64,000 nucleotides of DNA from Nautilus pompilius (GCA_018389105.1 JACATO010002453.1:111067-175066); one strand, 5' to 3'. Shown: positions 12,417 through 25,834, counted from the stretch's first letter. Notes: a model not told the origin generated them from the sequence alone. Translations and numbers: made by a program.

Positions 12417-14072
12417 TGGGAAACATTAGATCTTCATCCGGACGGCCTGGAAACGGACTTGTTTGGTCCACTGAAGAGCTTTGGTTCTTACAAAGGCAGC
12501 CTAATTTGCGCCTGTACGATCGGATATTAACAGATCTGATTTCCAAATTTCTCGTTTGTACTCGCGGTTCGCAAAAAGTTTCGATGGGTTGTCAGTCAGT
12601 GTGTATTCTCTACGATTTAATTCTTGTAGCCGGCCCTTTACGCGGAGAAGAGCAAAGGAAAAAAAAAGGAGTGTCAATTAATCACGTTTATGCACTCTTC
12701 TGGAGTTTTGTGTAGACAGGGTACTCGAATAATCGTTGGAATCCACTTCGAAACATGGCGGAGTGAATATTTACCGTGATGAAAAATATCAAAAAAAAAA
12801 TTTTATTCCAGTATCCAGTCTACACGGACAGAGGAAACTTCTCTTTTTTGCTTTATTCTTATTTATTTATTCATCGTTAACGTATTTTTAATGTCTTAAC
12901 TCATCAAGCGACAAAATTAGCGTATTATCCGATGTCATTTTCATAGAGCTACTTTGCTGCTTCACATCTATGCCTGTGAGAAATAGCACTGTCGTCCAAT
13001 AGTTGGCTTATTTGATTGCTGATCGAACACTGGATATTATGTGTGTGTAAGGTGTTTGAACTAGCTGCTGCTTCAAAGGTTTGTTAATTTTTCTTTAGTC
13101 TCCGCCCGAGAATTCAAGGCTGACAGTTAGTGTGTCAAGATGCAGTGCATCGAAGTTCTACTTTGTGTCATGGGATGACGTCAAAGCGTCTCGGGTATTC
13201 CCCATTCAGGCTCAGTCGTCTCCCGGCAGAACGTGCCGGATTGTGGGACGCCACTCTACTGCCGAGGTCCCACTTTTCAGTATTAGCTAAGAGGGGAATC
13301 CCGCGCGACTGACTGGTTAGAAAAGAAAAAGAAGAAACCATACCAAGGACCAATCCACTTGACTACCGCGCCGCCATACGTTTGAGTACTATTCTTAAAA
13401 AAGACGGATGTGGTTTGTCGTTGTATGCTAACGTCCGTGTTACAAAGGTAAATCCTAAAAAGGAAAAGATTAAGTAGTTAATCCAGGTCAAGGAGTGGTA
13501 TTGTCGAAGCATCTGATTTTAATAAGTGATCAGGGTTCTTTCCTTCATCCTTAAACTTGATCGGTTTTTGCAAACAACAACAAAAATATGATTATAACCA
13601 TTATAACGATTGGTGGCTGTCGTCCACTGACGTCAGAGATGGTGCTCCACCGAAGAGAGAATTGGATGATCGAGTCGCGGAAGAAAACGACGACAGTCAT
13701 CGAAGGATTTCGTCTGAAAAATGAAACAAAACAAAAAAAAAACAAACACCGCGATGTCGTCCGATGGCCGGCATGTTTGCTGGAAACCATGAGATCTATG
13801 GAATTTCGTCTACAATGCAACGGCCGTAGGGAAGCAGCATACCCAGAAATCATCTGTGGACAACAAGTTCCAGCCATCGTTTGAAACAGCCTAAAGAAAC
13901 CGGAGGCGGATTCTAACTGGGGCCTGTACAATGGGACTTCCGCATGCGGCGTTTACATTCGAGGCCTGAGGGTCTGTCCCAAGTCTTCATTGTTCCTGTA
14001 CAGCTAGGAGCCGTCGAAGCTAATACAATGATCTCATGAACGTCTAGAATTAAAGCAAAAATAATTGAACCA
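12417..14072. other. Gene-free stretch
   Basis: No supportable gene. Two perfect TGACGTCA sites occur, at 13176-13183 and 13628-13635. The opposing open frames at 13551-13931 (minus) and 13588-13884 (plus) shadow each other and show no family motif. Confidence 0.55.
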
Positions 14073-14073
14073 A

Positions 14074-14155
<82 letters not shown>
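14073..14155. repeat. (CT)n microsatellite
   Basis: CT dinucleotide tract with a few CC interruptions. Confidence 0.95.
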
Positions 14156-15359
14156 AAGAAACAAAGTTAACAACAAAGATTGTGAGCCAAAATCGGCATG
14201 AACAAACTGCACAAAAACTTTGCATTGCACTACAGACAGAAAAAGAGTTGCCCCCCTTTAATCGAGTTTTGTCCGAGAGCGCGTGCCACTTTGACGTGAC
14301 GCATAACTAGTAAGCGAAGTGACGGAGTGCCATCAGAAACTGTTGAAAACCAAACAGCCAACCAATTGGAAAACGTTTAAGTAAACAAGAGTAGAAACGA
14401 CAATTGTTAATATTATTACGTCATTGACGCGATATATCTTTTAGAAAAATGGCAGCAGAAGCTTAAACGAGATAACACGAGAAGTCGTATAAAACACGGT
14501 GAGGTTTTTTCACAATGATGCCCAGAAATGTGTTGTAATCGAGTTCCCGCTGTGTGGCGCTGTTTGTACTAAAGAACGCACTGCGTGAAATACGAAGATT
14601 TTCTTATCGAAAGCCATCTGGAAACTCAGTGATGTCTACAGAGCGTCATTTGGAAGCAATCTGAAAACTAGACTTTTTATCCTTTTATCCAACGATAGAT
14701 TTAAGAAACGAATATTTTGCTCGAAGTTTTTTTTTTTTTAAAAAAAAATAAAAATTTACGTATCTTTCTCTTTGTTACTCTCAGATAATTGGTTATTGTA
14801 TTCGCAATTTAAAACGCTGAATAACTGCATTGTCGTCTTATAATCCTTTGGTAGCTTATAGATGTATATCAACAGGACCAGTGTTAACCTCGAGTACAAA
14901 TCCTTTACTTTATTTAACTACCTCCTCGTTTTCTACAACGATTAAGGTAATAATTACTGTTTTCAATCTTTTAAATGTTGGAAAATGCCCTTCTGCTAGT
15001 GTATATATATATAGCGTATAAATTACATTTTTATTGCATAAATATAGGGAGAATATCTTCTATATTATAAAGCACTTTCATTCAGCCAGCCAATAACTAA
15101 GAACTCGTTCCCACAATGCAACACTGCAAAAGCCATCCCTGCAGATTCTTCTAGAAGGGTCAGTTGTCTCGGCAGCGTGAGAATATGATGTACACGATTC
15201 AGGACGGATGAAAAGAAAGTTGGGAAGGATATTAGAAAGCTGACCTCATGACCTCGTGTTTAGTGGACACATCTGTGGTGTGAATGGTCGGGGCTTAGTG
15301 AAAAGGTCAGTCTGTGGAGGTAGGTGGTGTCAGTTTTGTACCGCACTGAGGCGGTTGGC

Positions 15360-15500
15360 GAAGTTTGTTTAGATTGTCGGGGACCGGCGCGCAGGACGGA
15401 GAGCCGTGGTGCGGCGCTGGCAAGTGCTTGTGACGTCACTCATTGTTCCACTCCTCCTTAAAAAAGAGCGCCTGAAACTCTCTACAGCAGCCGTGAGTCA
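15360..15500 (+). promoter_or_regulatory. Candidate promoter: GC-rich block, CRE and TATA-like box
   Basis: A GC-rich segment at about 15370-15420 is followed by a perfect cAMP-response-element palindrome TGACGTCA at 15431-15438. A TATA-like TTAAAAAA lies at about 15458-15466, and an AP-1-like TGAGTCA at about 15495-15501. A CRE close upstream of a TATA box is a common animal core-promoter arrangement. A strong splice-donor-like ACA|GTGAGT follows at about 15560, and a 125-codon open frame (15674-16051) with a possible donor at 16041 lies further on. No transcript evidence is available, and the open frame is not recognisable. Confidence 0.3.
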
Positions 15501-17951
15501 GATCACTAACACGAGAATATTTGATTAAATTTTTCTTTGTTTGCATTTTATAACTCACAGTGAGTAATGTCACCTTGGAAACCAAGTCGTGAACGTTATA
15601 AATATAATTTGAAGCTGTTTCCTCGAAGAATTAGCAGATCCTCGACTTTCCTTGGACGGGGCCTCTTACGGGCTTGTGGCTTGTAATGTCGGCGTACCCA
15701 GGACCAGCCACCTTCCCTCCGTCCCTGTCCGAGCGTCTCTGCGACTCTGCGATAGCTCCTTCATCAAGCTCCCAACCAAGACACACAAATAAAACGGAAG
15801 CCCTTCGTTTCGCAGTTAACAGATGTTCTTTGTCGCCTCGAAGTCAGCAGCAGAACGTATTTCTGAGGTTTACTTGTTTTGTCTACGTTTGGAAGCAGAC
15901 AAGAAAAACAGCACCGCCGTTCGTTAACGTACAGCACCGGTCTGAGCAGAACTCGCAGCCAATCCTTTTTCCTTTGGCCGAGAAGAAGCCGCCTCCTGCT
16001 TCCCTCTGCAGGACTAGAATCACATGTTTCCGACTGGTGAAGGTATTTTGATAGAAATCTTTCGAACAAGTGACCAGACGCGGGCGGAATACGATACCCT
16101 ACAGAAAGAAAACATGTCTGGCAGCAATTTGTCTCGGGTCTGAACACTGGCCCTGGCGGCCATCTGTCGTTCATACAGAAGACTCCTTTGTTGGATCTTC
16201 TTTAAAAAATGTGAAGAAAAGAATAAGGATTTCTAAGGAATGTATCGATAGAGACAATGTAGAGATGATTTTATCCTTTGTTTATATCTGCGGGTGTAAA
16301 TCGTTTCTTTCTTCTCTTAAAGGAATAGCTGATTTCCGAAACCCTGTGCACGTATGGTTCAGCCCCGGCATACGCTTCAAAATAAAGCATCGGGTGCTGC
16401 TGGTGAGATGCGAAATACCTTTCTAATATTATAGCAGATAACTAATTATGCCTTTAAAAAAATTATTCGTTAGCATCTATGTACTGATCATTCTAACGCA
16501 GTAACTTCCCTTGGAGATGGAATTACAGAATGTTAGCTTTAAAAATAATTACTTACGTTTTAACAGAAGAAGAAAAGCCGACTTAAAAGAGTTAAATGGT
16601 CAGTGCACCTTTTTTTAAAATTCAATCTAACGGCCGGAGTAGTGAATATCACCTCTTGGAAGCGGAAACATTATGCGCTTTAAAGAACAACAGTTTAAAA
16701 TACTTTAAATAATAGTTTTACCAGTCCATAATTAATGTGTAATTATTGAAATTAGCCGATGATCGCAGTGAGGTGCCGATTTATCTTTGCTACGGCAGCG
16801 CTTCGGGTTTTAATGGATCCGTTCTGTGTATGGTGTCTGGTTTGTGGCGACGTTTCTCTTACTCTTCAGTGCCAGCTCGTTTAACGTTGGTTTTTCCGGG
16901 TGCTCCGTTTTTTTTTTTTTTCTTTTATATCTAGTCCGGCGAACTTTGACTCTTTTCTCGATAAAGACGTTGGTTGTTAGTGCTCGTCGGGTCGTACCAC
17001 AGCACGATGTAGTTACGGTCAGATATCAACCGGGCCCGCCCACCACCTCCATTATCCCCATCCTTACCCAAAATGTATCCAAATCGCGGTGAGCCCCTGG
17101 ACAGGAAAAGGATGGCCAGGCAACGGAAACCACAACGCAACCAGGGAGAAAACATCGCGGTCAAGGTATTTCGGCTGCGCACGTTTGCTCAGTTATCACA
17201 GATGTTGGAGAGTATATCCTTCCTGAGATGTAATGAACAAATACAAGTAGTATTCAGGAAATGAGTCACATTCTACGTCACCAATACTCTTCGTTCGCAG
17301 GTAGGAAGATGGCTCTTGTTGGTATATATTTTGTTATTTATTAAGCTGGAGTTGGGGGGGGGATAAGAGAGAAGTGTGAAATCACTTGATGGCTAGGTGG
17401 GAAAAAGGAAACACAATTTATTCTAAATAAGCAGTAGTGTCTAGAACTCTGGGTAGAAATATCGTTTAATTACTTCTTAAAGCCAGACAGAAACACAATT
17501 TATTGAGAAAGGTAACGCGAGCAGTAGAGGAAGGGTTAAACATAAAATTTATTCGAGCAACGTTGTGGAGGTAATTGGGAGTTACTGGAGATGGTTACAA
17601 AAAAACAACAACAACAAAAAGAAAGGGAGGCAATTAAACCGAAGGAAACGGGATAAGCTAAAAAGCGAACAGGTGCAAGTAATTAACTGAAGAGAGATCG
17701 AAAGCTGTGAAGGGACAAAAAAAAAAGGGGGGGGCAAGATATAGAGTAGCAACATGGAGGCAAAGTGAAGCAAACAAAGTTAGTAACCGGTCTCAGGAGA
17801 TAAGAGAAATTGATGAGGTTGCGAACTCGGAAAAACTCAAAGATGGCGTTGAAACAGCTTGAGATACCTCGTCTGTTAATTATTGTCATAAACAAGAAAA
17901 CTGAGCGAAACAGATAGCGATAAATGAGAGATGGGCAACAAATGAAGATGC
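15501..17951. other. Gene-free stretch; unrecognised open frames
   Basis: The open frame at 15674-16051 (plus) is Ser/Gln/Arg-rich, ends next to a possible donor (AAG|GTATTT) and lies downstream of the promoter-like block. It has an opposing frame on the minus strand (15764-16174), and no family could be named. The rest holds only homopolymers. Confidence 0.4.

Positions 17952-18025
<74 letters not shown>
17952..18025. repeat. (TAA)n microsatellite
   Basis: About 24 TAA units with one interruption (ATTAAT) near 17981. Confidence 0.97.
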
Positions 18026-18026
<1 letters not shown>

Positions 18027-19432
18027 TAAAGAAAAAAAAGGAAGTTATTTTCGTGGTGGCTCGGCCGGTCTCAATTAGAGAGGCTGCATTATTGTGATAA
18101 AATAGTTATTTATTTACAAAACAAGAGAACATTGCTTTTGCTCTTTTTTATCATTATTTAATTCTTACATAGGTAACTTGGAATGCTTATTTATTTACCT
18201 TTAAGAATTTTCCCACGCAAATTCTGTAAATCATATTAACAGAATTTTAATAAATCGCTGCAATCTCAGGCTGAGATAATACTAGTGCTTACACGAAACA
18301 TACATGGCCGCGCGCACCTGTGTGTGTGTGTGTGTGTGTTCCGAATGAACCTCTGACTAACCGGGATGGCAGAAGGGAGACCATGCGGAACGGTTTGCGA
18401 CCAGCTCTGGTCTCAGCCAGACTAGCGAGCACCACACGCACCGCAATAAAAAGCCAGCCCACTAACAGGTTCCTGTTTTGTACTCTGCCGAAGCTTAACT
18501 GATGATTCTAAAAGTTTATAACAAAAACTCCAGTTCGGCGTAAGGTTGGATAATTTTTTACCAAATAAGAAAATCTATATACGGTCAGAATTATATATAT
18601 ATATATCCTACACCTGATGTGTTTAATGGATGAAGCGCTGAATACTGCCGGTCTTGCGTCACTTCCGACTTCGGCTCTTTGTTGCTCAGATTTGGGAAGA
18701 AAACAACACGGCCAGCGAGATACGCCAGACGGAATCGTCGCCCCACCCCTGCGGTCCGGTAGCCTGCCTACCACCGGGATACCGCAATACTACTTCTACC
18801 AAAATACATTAATAGTAATTTTTAACCAGGTTAACGTTTTGCTTGTTGGATGCTTGTGTTACTACGGCAGTCTTACCGAAAGTAATGGACCTTAAATAAT
18901 CACATGGAAAAGAGAGAAAAAAAAAGCATCGTTCGTACAAATTGGTAATTTTATTCACGCAGAATTTAGTGTCGTCCGTACTCATTATCATCAGCAGCAG
19001 CAGCATTGATATGCAGCGCAGTTGGGGTCTGCCATGAGCAGCGTGTTGAAACAAAGAGGTGAAATGGAATTTCTCACAAAAGTAAATGTACGGCTTAAAG
19101 ATATTCGCGTGCGGCTGCAGAATGTGCACAGTCTACTAGCATCACTTATTTAAAGATGAAAAATGTCAGTACATTTCGAGAGTAGAAAGAACGACAGTGA
19201 AGATAGGCCACGTTCGGGCAGCCACCAAGTGCTGTGACACGAGAACAAAACTCCAGTGGATGAGCTGGTTCGGGCATTATTTCCTTTTAATTGGATTTAG
19301 TATTTCCATAAGGTGCAGATGTTATAATCTGTGTGAACACTATCACAATTCTGTCCAGACCGTAATGTTTTTTGTCTGTAATTAATTAAGATTCATTATT
19401 CTCAACAAGACCCAGGAACATTGATTAATAAT
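18026..19432. other. Gene-free stretch
   Basis: Contains a (TG)9 run at about 18320-18338 and a TA run at about 18594-18606. No gene, tRNA or transposon was recognised. Confidence 0.6.
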
Positions 19433-19528
19433 GTATACTCTAGGGACTTTCAAATGAGATCCCATCGGATACGATTATGGCGATTCTATTTTAGTCGGGT
19501 CTCATTTGAATGTCCCCAATATATAACG
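19433..19528. mobile_element. Small palindromic MITE-like element
   Basis: The left arm at about 19443-19463 (GGGACTTTCAAATGAGATCC) and the right arm at about 19498-19516 (GGTCTCATTTGAATGTCCC) are near-perfect inverted copies. The similarity extends weakly outwards into TATA-rich ends. The 32-nt centre is unique and nothing is encoded. It directly abuts the GA/TGACGTCA minisatellite that begins at 19531. Confidence 0.6.
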
Positions 19529-19530
19529 AA

Positions 19531-19735
19531 GAAGGAGAGAGAGGAGAGAGAGAGAGGAGAGAGAAGAGAGGAGAGAGAGAGATGACGTCATTACAGAGAG
19601 ACGACGTCAGTAGAGAGAGTTGGAGAGAGAGAGAGAGATGGAGAGAGATGGAGAGAGAGAGAGAGAGATAGAGAGAGAGAGATGACGTCATTACAGAGAG
19701 ACGACGTCAGTAGAGAGAGTTGGAGAGAGAGAGAG
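19531..19735. repeat. GA minisatellite with TGACGTCA cores
   Basis: Two tandem copies about 100 bp apart of a unit with TGACGTCATTACAGAGAGAC followed by GACGTCAGTAGAGAG. The copies start at about 19582 and 19682 and are embedded in GA runs. Each copy has one full TGACGTCA and one CGACGTCA variant. It belongs to the same family as the arrays at 38.4, 39.9 and 58.9 kb. Confidence 0.92.
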
Positions 19736-20646
19736 TCTATATTTGATTCCCTGATAATGATTATAATTAACTCCAAAGATTTAAATTATTTTAAATTATG
19801 CAAATGTACGATTAGTAAAAACCCTGTAAACTATCCATAATTCTGGTAGTCAGGTATAATCAAACATTATGCTTTGACGTTAAAGAGCCCGACTCAACAT
19901 GATTAAAAGAACGGGGAAGATGGGGATGACAGTGTACGACCTGACGTCATTTTTGAGGATGAACGGTGACAAACCGTTTGTTTCCGGTAAATAATCTCGC
20001 CGAGCAACTTTAACGAACGCAGCTTTGTCCCCCCCCCCAGTTTCTTTATTCCGCCCTGTCCTCACCTGACCCGGCCAGTCAGTCAGCTGCTGCAGTAGAT
20101 ATTCATTGCCTAAGCGTTTCTCTTTTAACCATCTGCCGGCGTGAATGGGGAACTGAGCTGGTCAAAAGTGAGCGTGCCTCGCTCTCCAGCAGACCAACCA
20201 TTAAACGTCGAATACCGATGGCGACTGACAAGGTGACGGAAGATCTAATCCGAACGTGATGTTGAGCGGATAAGAAAAATGCATCTTAAATTTTAAATCC
20301 GGTTTTCGAACTCGCCTCCCCCCCCCCCTCCGCGTAGGTCGACCGACCCCACAGTGCGCGACGGTCGGATTTAGGAGAATGTCAACCTACCACCAGACCT
20401 AAGATGGAAAAAAACCATCAGAGCCCCACCCAAAGTCGACAGTCGAGAGAAACTTAGAATTAAGGCAACGGCGGAGATCTCCCGGTAGCTTTTAACTATG
20501 TCTCAGGGTTCACTTCTGCCTGCGGTGTGGAGCAGGGTTAGCTGTGCGACTTAACATGTCCGAGAAGAACATCCAGACCGCAGCGAATGAGTAAGCACGT
20601 GAGTGCAGGTCAAGAGTTCGCGTTAACACTACTAAATTACCATAAG
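19736..20646. other. Gene-free stretch
   Basis: One TGACGTCA lies at 19942-19949. C homopolymers occur at about 20029 and 20318. No supportable gene was seen. Confidence 0.6.

Positions 20647-20699
<53 letters not shown>
20647..20699. repeat. (ATT)n microsatellite
   Basis: About 18 perfect ATT units. Confidence 0.97.
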
Positions 20700-21392
20700 C
20701 TTCGCGCGCCGGTAGTCCCCTAACTGCAGAACTGCATGTCTGTCGGCGCGGAGGTAAAGCAGAGCCTCCCTTGGAATAGACAGATGACGTCAGAAACGGT
20801 ATCCACTTAGGCGGAATTAGAATGGGAAAAAGTGATACATATTTTTATGATGGCGTGCAGCGGCTATAACATGATGGAATTAATCAATTCTCAGTTATTC
20901 TTGTCAGGGCTCACAGACCGCGCCACAACTAATCAAATATAGAGGCTATTTGTTGCGAACAACTGCCGAATATTTGCCAACAATCCATTAGGAGAGCGTG
21001 CAAAGAGACGGTAGTTAGGAAGACAGCAAACACCTCAATAACTTCGAACAATTAAATTGTTGTATACTTGGTATTTCCACCCTTTTTTTCCCTGTACTTC
21101 TTTCCTTTTTACTTTATTTACTAATTTATTTTTTTAAAAAGTATTTTTACTGGTGATTTGTTTACCAGACGAGCTCAGTTCCCGTAAACTCCCCCCACCA
21201 TCGGCTTATTAACCCTAGCCCTGCCCAACACGCTGTCTGTCCGCCGAAAAGTAGGTACGACATTCGCCGCTTCTCTCTGCTGTCAAACTGAAAACGTGTT
21301 CTCGGGGAACCCCTCGAGCGGGGAAGGGTTAGTTTTCGAGACTGTAAGGGATATTTTTTAAGAAGGAAATGGACGTGTAAGACGGTTGGTAC
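20700..21392. other. Gene-free stretch
   Basis: One TGACGTCA lies at 20785-20792. Nothing else was recognised. Confidence 0.6.
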
Positions 21393-21508
21393 AAAAAAAG
21401 AGATCGAGAATTAACCACCCTCGGAATATACGCCAGACCGAGCCGGTGGCGACCGGGATTCGAACTGGCGTCTTCACCCTAGCTATCCCTGGACCACCAC
21501 GCAACCCA
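21393..21508 (-). repeat. tRNA-derived SINE unit with A box, B box and Pol III terminator
   Basis: On the minus strand there is an A-box-like TGGTGGTCCAGGGATAGC (21499-21482). A good B box, AGTTCGAATCCCGG (21466-21453), follows at tRNA-like spacing. A run of seven Ts, a Pol III terminator, lies at about 21399-21393. The arms do not fold into a proper tRNA: the T stem and acceptor do not pair. This is therefore a short tRNA-derived SINE or SINE head rather than a tRNA gene. Confidence 0.6.
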
Positions 21509-24500
21509 AAATAACTCATCTTAGAAGATTTCATTGATTTTTAGCGATTATCTGCTGTTTATATAATTATTTAAGCACACACACACACACACAGAGAGAG
21601 AAACTAAATATAATTCATAGTAATAGAGAGAACAAAGATTCAATTAATTGTGGTCAATACGGATTTGAAAAGATGCCTAAGTTTGTATTTGACATAGGAT
21701 TCGGCTCGAACGCTAACTGTCCTCCGTTCCATTCGTTGGCACACGCATGCACTCTTTAAGTGACGTGAGTCGGTCACATATTTTGAGGTCTTTGTTCGCT
21801 TTAATCTCTGCCCGGTTCTCTTCAGAGGACGTACAGTGCGCCCTCACAAAGCCAGGCAACCGACCACACATGTAGTGCTATCAGGTAAACATACTGATTA
21901 CCTGCGCCTGGATCGACCTCAATTGATCACCTGTTGTGGTTATTGACGTATTCATTCATTAGAGAGTTGCCTACTGTTGATGCTCTTCGGTTTTCTGGAT
22001 CCCGCTGAAAACGACAATGCCGTTGTCATAGTGATTGCTCGAGCCATATTTGTAATTTATAACTGTTGGCATCATTTTTGTCATTTCCGTGGTTGACGTC
22101 ATATCCAGTTCAAGCCGCCGGATTTGTACACTTTTCTGACAGAGTGTTCGTAGTTTTCGCTATTTCCTTTCCAGCTGCACTGTCTTGTAATATTCGAGCA
22201 TCTCATCCTTTACTCTTGTTTGTCTTCCTTTACAAGTCTTTCTCTTGTCCGCGCCCCCATGCTTCACAGTCTTCCCAGCAACACATCGCATTTCACCTGG
22301 TTATTTGTTACCTTTCCTTGACGAAGAGCATACGCAAATTAAATCAAAGTTTATCCCGTTTACCAATCAGTAAATAATTTTATCAAACCCAGAAAGCCAC
22401 AGGATAGTGGCCACAGCACTGACACCGAGATCGATGCTCTCATTCTTATCTTAGAGTCTTCACACTTATGGAAACCACGGGGCCATATCAATCGGCGTCG
22501 GTACGATTCGGCTAAGTAGATTGATTTTGCTAGCGTTTGCTGGCTTTTAAATAGGCAATTAATTAGCTCTTCGGAACGTAATTCGGCTTCCATCTCCCCC
22601 CCCCCCAGCCTCGATCCCTGAAGAAGTCTCGCGGAGTATCGATTCTCCACAGTGACCGGCCAATCCGCCGAGCCCGGTAAAGCACCGACAAAGTTGTCGC
22701 TGTCAATGCCAGCTTCGTTTCCTCTCTGGGGACAGTAGGTTCGAACCGACCGAACCTTTCTTTTTTTTTTCTTTTTTATGAAAAGCAAAGGAATTTTTTT
22801 TAAATTTCCTAATGTTTTGGTGTCCGCAGGGAAAGTTTCCTCAGCAGTTACGTGCGACGATAGCCGCGGCAGCTGCCACCAAGCAGTAAGACAATCGAGG
22901 CCGTATCTTTATCCATGAGAAACTAATCGGAATCCATCCTTCCAATTCACAGCACAGTTATGCTAATATTTCCTCGCTGCCAAAATGGCTCTCTCTCTCT
23001 CTTGGAGGGAGGGAGGGGGGAGTAAATAACGATTATCATTGTAGTTTTTATATTCGTTTAAAAACTTGCGTTATTGCAAGTTCACTCGAGAGCTGGCGGG
23101 TTGAATGACAGACTACCACCATGCGACGAGCCCGAGTCCATCCCGGCCGGGTCGAGTCGGACCGGAGTACCTTTCCAGCATGGCGTCTCCTATCTTCCGG
23201 CCCTGTGGCTTTTCTCCAGCACCTAACCGTGGTAGCGGTCCCGCGGGTACCTCCCAGGACCCCTAACTCGCTTGGTCGACCCTTCTCGTGCCCCTTCCTC
23301 GCTGACGGCATATGCCGAGCAGACAACTTATTTACTTTTGCACTTAATAATTTTTTTTTTGTTTTTATTCTTCAAACTTTACAAATTATGCGCACATTTT
23401 ATCAGCGATACCATTTTTTCCTTGAAAACTAAATCGTTAGAATTATTTAAAGAAATTTAATAAGAATTCAGATTCTTTAATTACAGAAAATTTGCTTCAG
23501 TCTGAAATATCGATATTTCAATGTGATCTCATTACTGCCATGGATTTCCATCATCGACCCTCAACAGCGCAAAGTTTCTCAAAATGAGCTTCCAGAAACC
23601 TGGGTCCGAGGTCAGAAAAGTTATCCTCATCATTGGATGCAATGACGCTCAAAGATACGCTAGCACGCACACGTGTACCGCTCGTGTTTTACGTATAGAT
23701 GGACTATTTGTTTTGGTTTTGCTGTTTTTAATTAATTAAGTCCGATGTGACGTATGTGAGCAAGATGTTATAAGAAGACCATTCCACCTCGCTCGGAGAC
23801 TGCTCCTGCTCCTGGCTGGCTCCCATTGTTTATTTAACATTTGATGTGTTACTAAGTCCACAGACAAACGAAGAACGAAACAAGCCACGCGGAACGGCAG
23901 AGTTAGCTTTTCTTTTCTATATTCTAATTAATTCTATTTTGTAAATAAATCATTATTTGCATTAAAGGTCGCCCCCCCAGTATTTCCAGAATTAGGTGGA
24001 ATAAACTAATTATGAAGGCACTAACATAAAATATGAAAATATGATAAAGAAAACAATTTATGCATTTTTAATTGATTTAAAATATTTACCTTACAATTAT
24101 AGATATAATGCAGTGAGAGCCACCAAACTCCAAAAAGAGTCCCAGCCGGTTATCCTTTAGGGAATTACTTTATTTGTTCCTATTACTGAGGTACAGAAAG
24201 TTATACTACCCTAGCTCCCTTTTCTCGATATTTAATTTTACGATGAAAATGATTAAATCTGAGTATCCGGAGTTTGATGGAGGATTTATCAAAGTTTTAC
24301 GCATCTTTCCTGTCAGATTATTTCGGTTGTCTATATCCAGAAATACTATAGACCATAGATTTAAACTGACTAAATTGTAAATGGCTATCTGCGCCAAATT
24401 TGCTATACTTCATATTTAATGTCGTGTGGATACAACGTGAGAGAGTTTCCTTAAGTCAGTCATTAGAAATGGATTAAAGATAGCCTTTTGGTCTTTCGAG

Positions 24501-25719
24501 ATCATTTTGGAAAGCCAAACCGATGAGCGAATCGTTTTCATTGGAATTTGCATAAGCCAAAATGGCCGCTTTATTTTTCCTCATGAGAACTGAACTGAAA
24601 AAGACCATTTACTGCAATTAATTACGTCGGGGGTTAGTGGAGTTATATTGTGGCTGCCAAAGAACCTGCTTGGTTGCGATACCAGTTGTTCTGGATCCAT
24701 GCCACCTTAGAAAGTGCATATACAATACAACATAAGGGGCTTGTGTACTTCGTATTGGTAAGGGAATTGATAGGGTTACAAGATAATAAATAAAAGAATG
24801 GCAACGGTTTGATCACGATAATGAATTCTTTAACGCTGGGTCGCTCTGAGACTTATACATACCTACTTGAAATAAAAATGCGGAAACACTTTGCACCTGC
24901 TAAGTATGAACCGATTTTGGAAACTTATCCCATCAGTCCGCTGTCTTTGGTGACCAAAACTTTTGGAGGGAGAGAAAAAAGCAAACAAAAACAGGCGGAA
25001 GAACTCAGAAATGGTAGAGCGTTTATCAGATCAACGTGAATCCAAAACACTATCCACTAACTGTCCACGTCACGGTGACCAGAGAGCGCCACGTCCTACA
25101 TTACATGCAAGGATGATATAGCGTTGCAAGATGCTTATTATCTCTCTCGCCCTCTTTTTATTTCTTTTTCCCAGTCATATATCTAGATTTGTAGAAGATA
25201 CACCGTTGATAAAAAGCTTTCACACCACACGCCTTATAAGTAAGTAGAAAAATATGCATGGAATGTCTTTTATTTTAGGACTGAAGACTTCCTACCGATT
25301 ATAGAAAAACAACCAAGACATAAATAAGCTCATTTTAAAATTTTATTTTAATGTAAAATGAAAACAAAAAAAAAAGACAATTTTATCTTGCAATCCAAAA
25401 GAAACGAAAATATTGGAAGCTGAACCCCAGTTGAAGAGTAGAAAGATGGAGTAATTTATTGGTAACAGAATTTATTTTATTATAGTTTTCAATTTATCTG
25501 CAAACTTCCATCACCTTCACACTCTTGGAAAATCGGTCTGCTTCGTTAAGCCGTTAGCTTCTGACCGACAAAGAAATCTTGCCTCTCAACGAAACCCTAT
25601 TATGATTGCTAATCAACTTTGTAAGTTTTAACTAACTTAATCTGTCTATTTGTTTATTTATGACCCTGTAGATAGATAGAAATTATGTTGATAAAATGTA
25701 TGTTGTTAAATTCCTTGAG
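21509..25719. other. Gene-free stretch of about 4.2 kb
   Basis: An AC/AG run lies at about 21574-21600 and a TGACGTCA at 22094-22101. 23070-23300 is a GC-rich island with opposing open frames and no recognisable family. A CT/GGGA run lies at about 22990-23020. No supportable gene or mobile element was seen. Confidence 0.5.
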
Positions 25720-25834
25720 GTTTGCTTTAAACCCCTTTGAGGAGTACAATCGTATATTCACGGGGACTGGATATTGGCCTTGACAGAGTAATCCTGTAAA
25801 TATGCGGGCTTGCTCTTCAAAGGGTTAAGCAAAA
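25720..25834. mobile_element. Palindromic MITE-like element, copy 1
   Basis: The two ends are inverted copies. The left end has GCTTTAAACCCCTTTGAGGA and the right end, read in reverse, has GCTTAACCCTTTGAAGAG; each continues toward a TATTTACGG-like inner block. Total length is about 110 bp with no coding content. The core shares a direct-orientation block of about 50 bp with the element at 26289-26433. Confidence 0.6.

Noticed and set aside
15764-16174. 136-codon minus-strand frame
   Set aside because: Shadows the plus-strand frame, with no motif or splice context.
21445-21510. Functional tRNA gene on the minus strand
   Set aside because: The A and B boxes are good, but the T stem and acceptor stem do not pair, so it is a tRNA-derived SINE.
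23048-23460. GC-rich open frames on both strands
   Set aside because: Possible piece of an old repeat, but no motif could be named. The Arg/Gly-rich minus frame reflects base composition.
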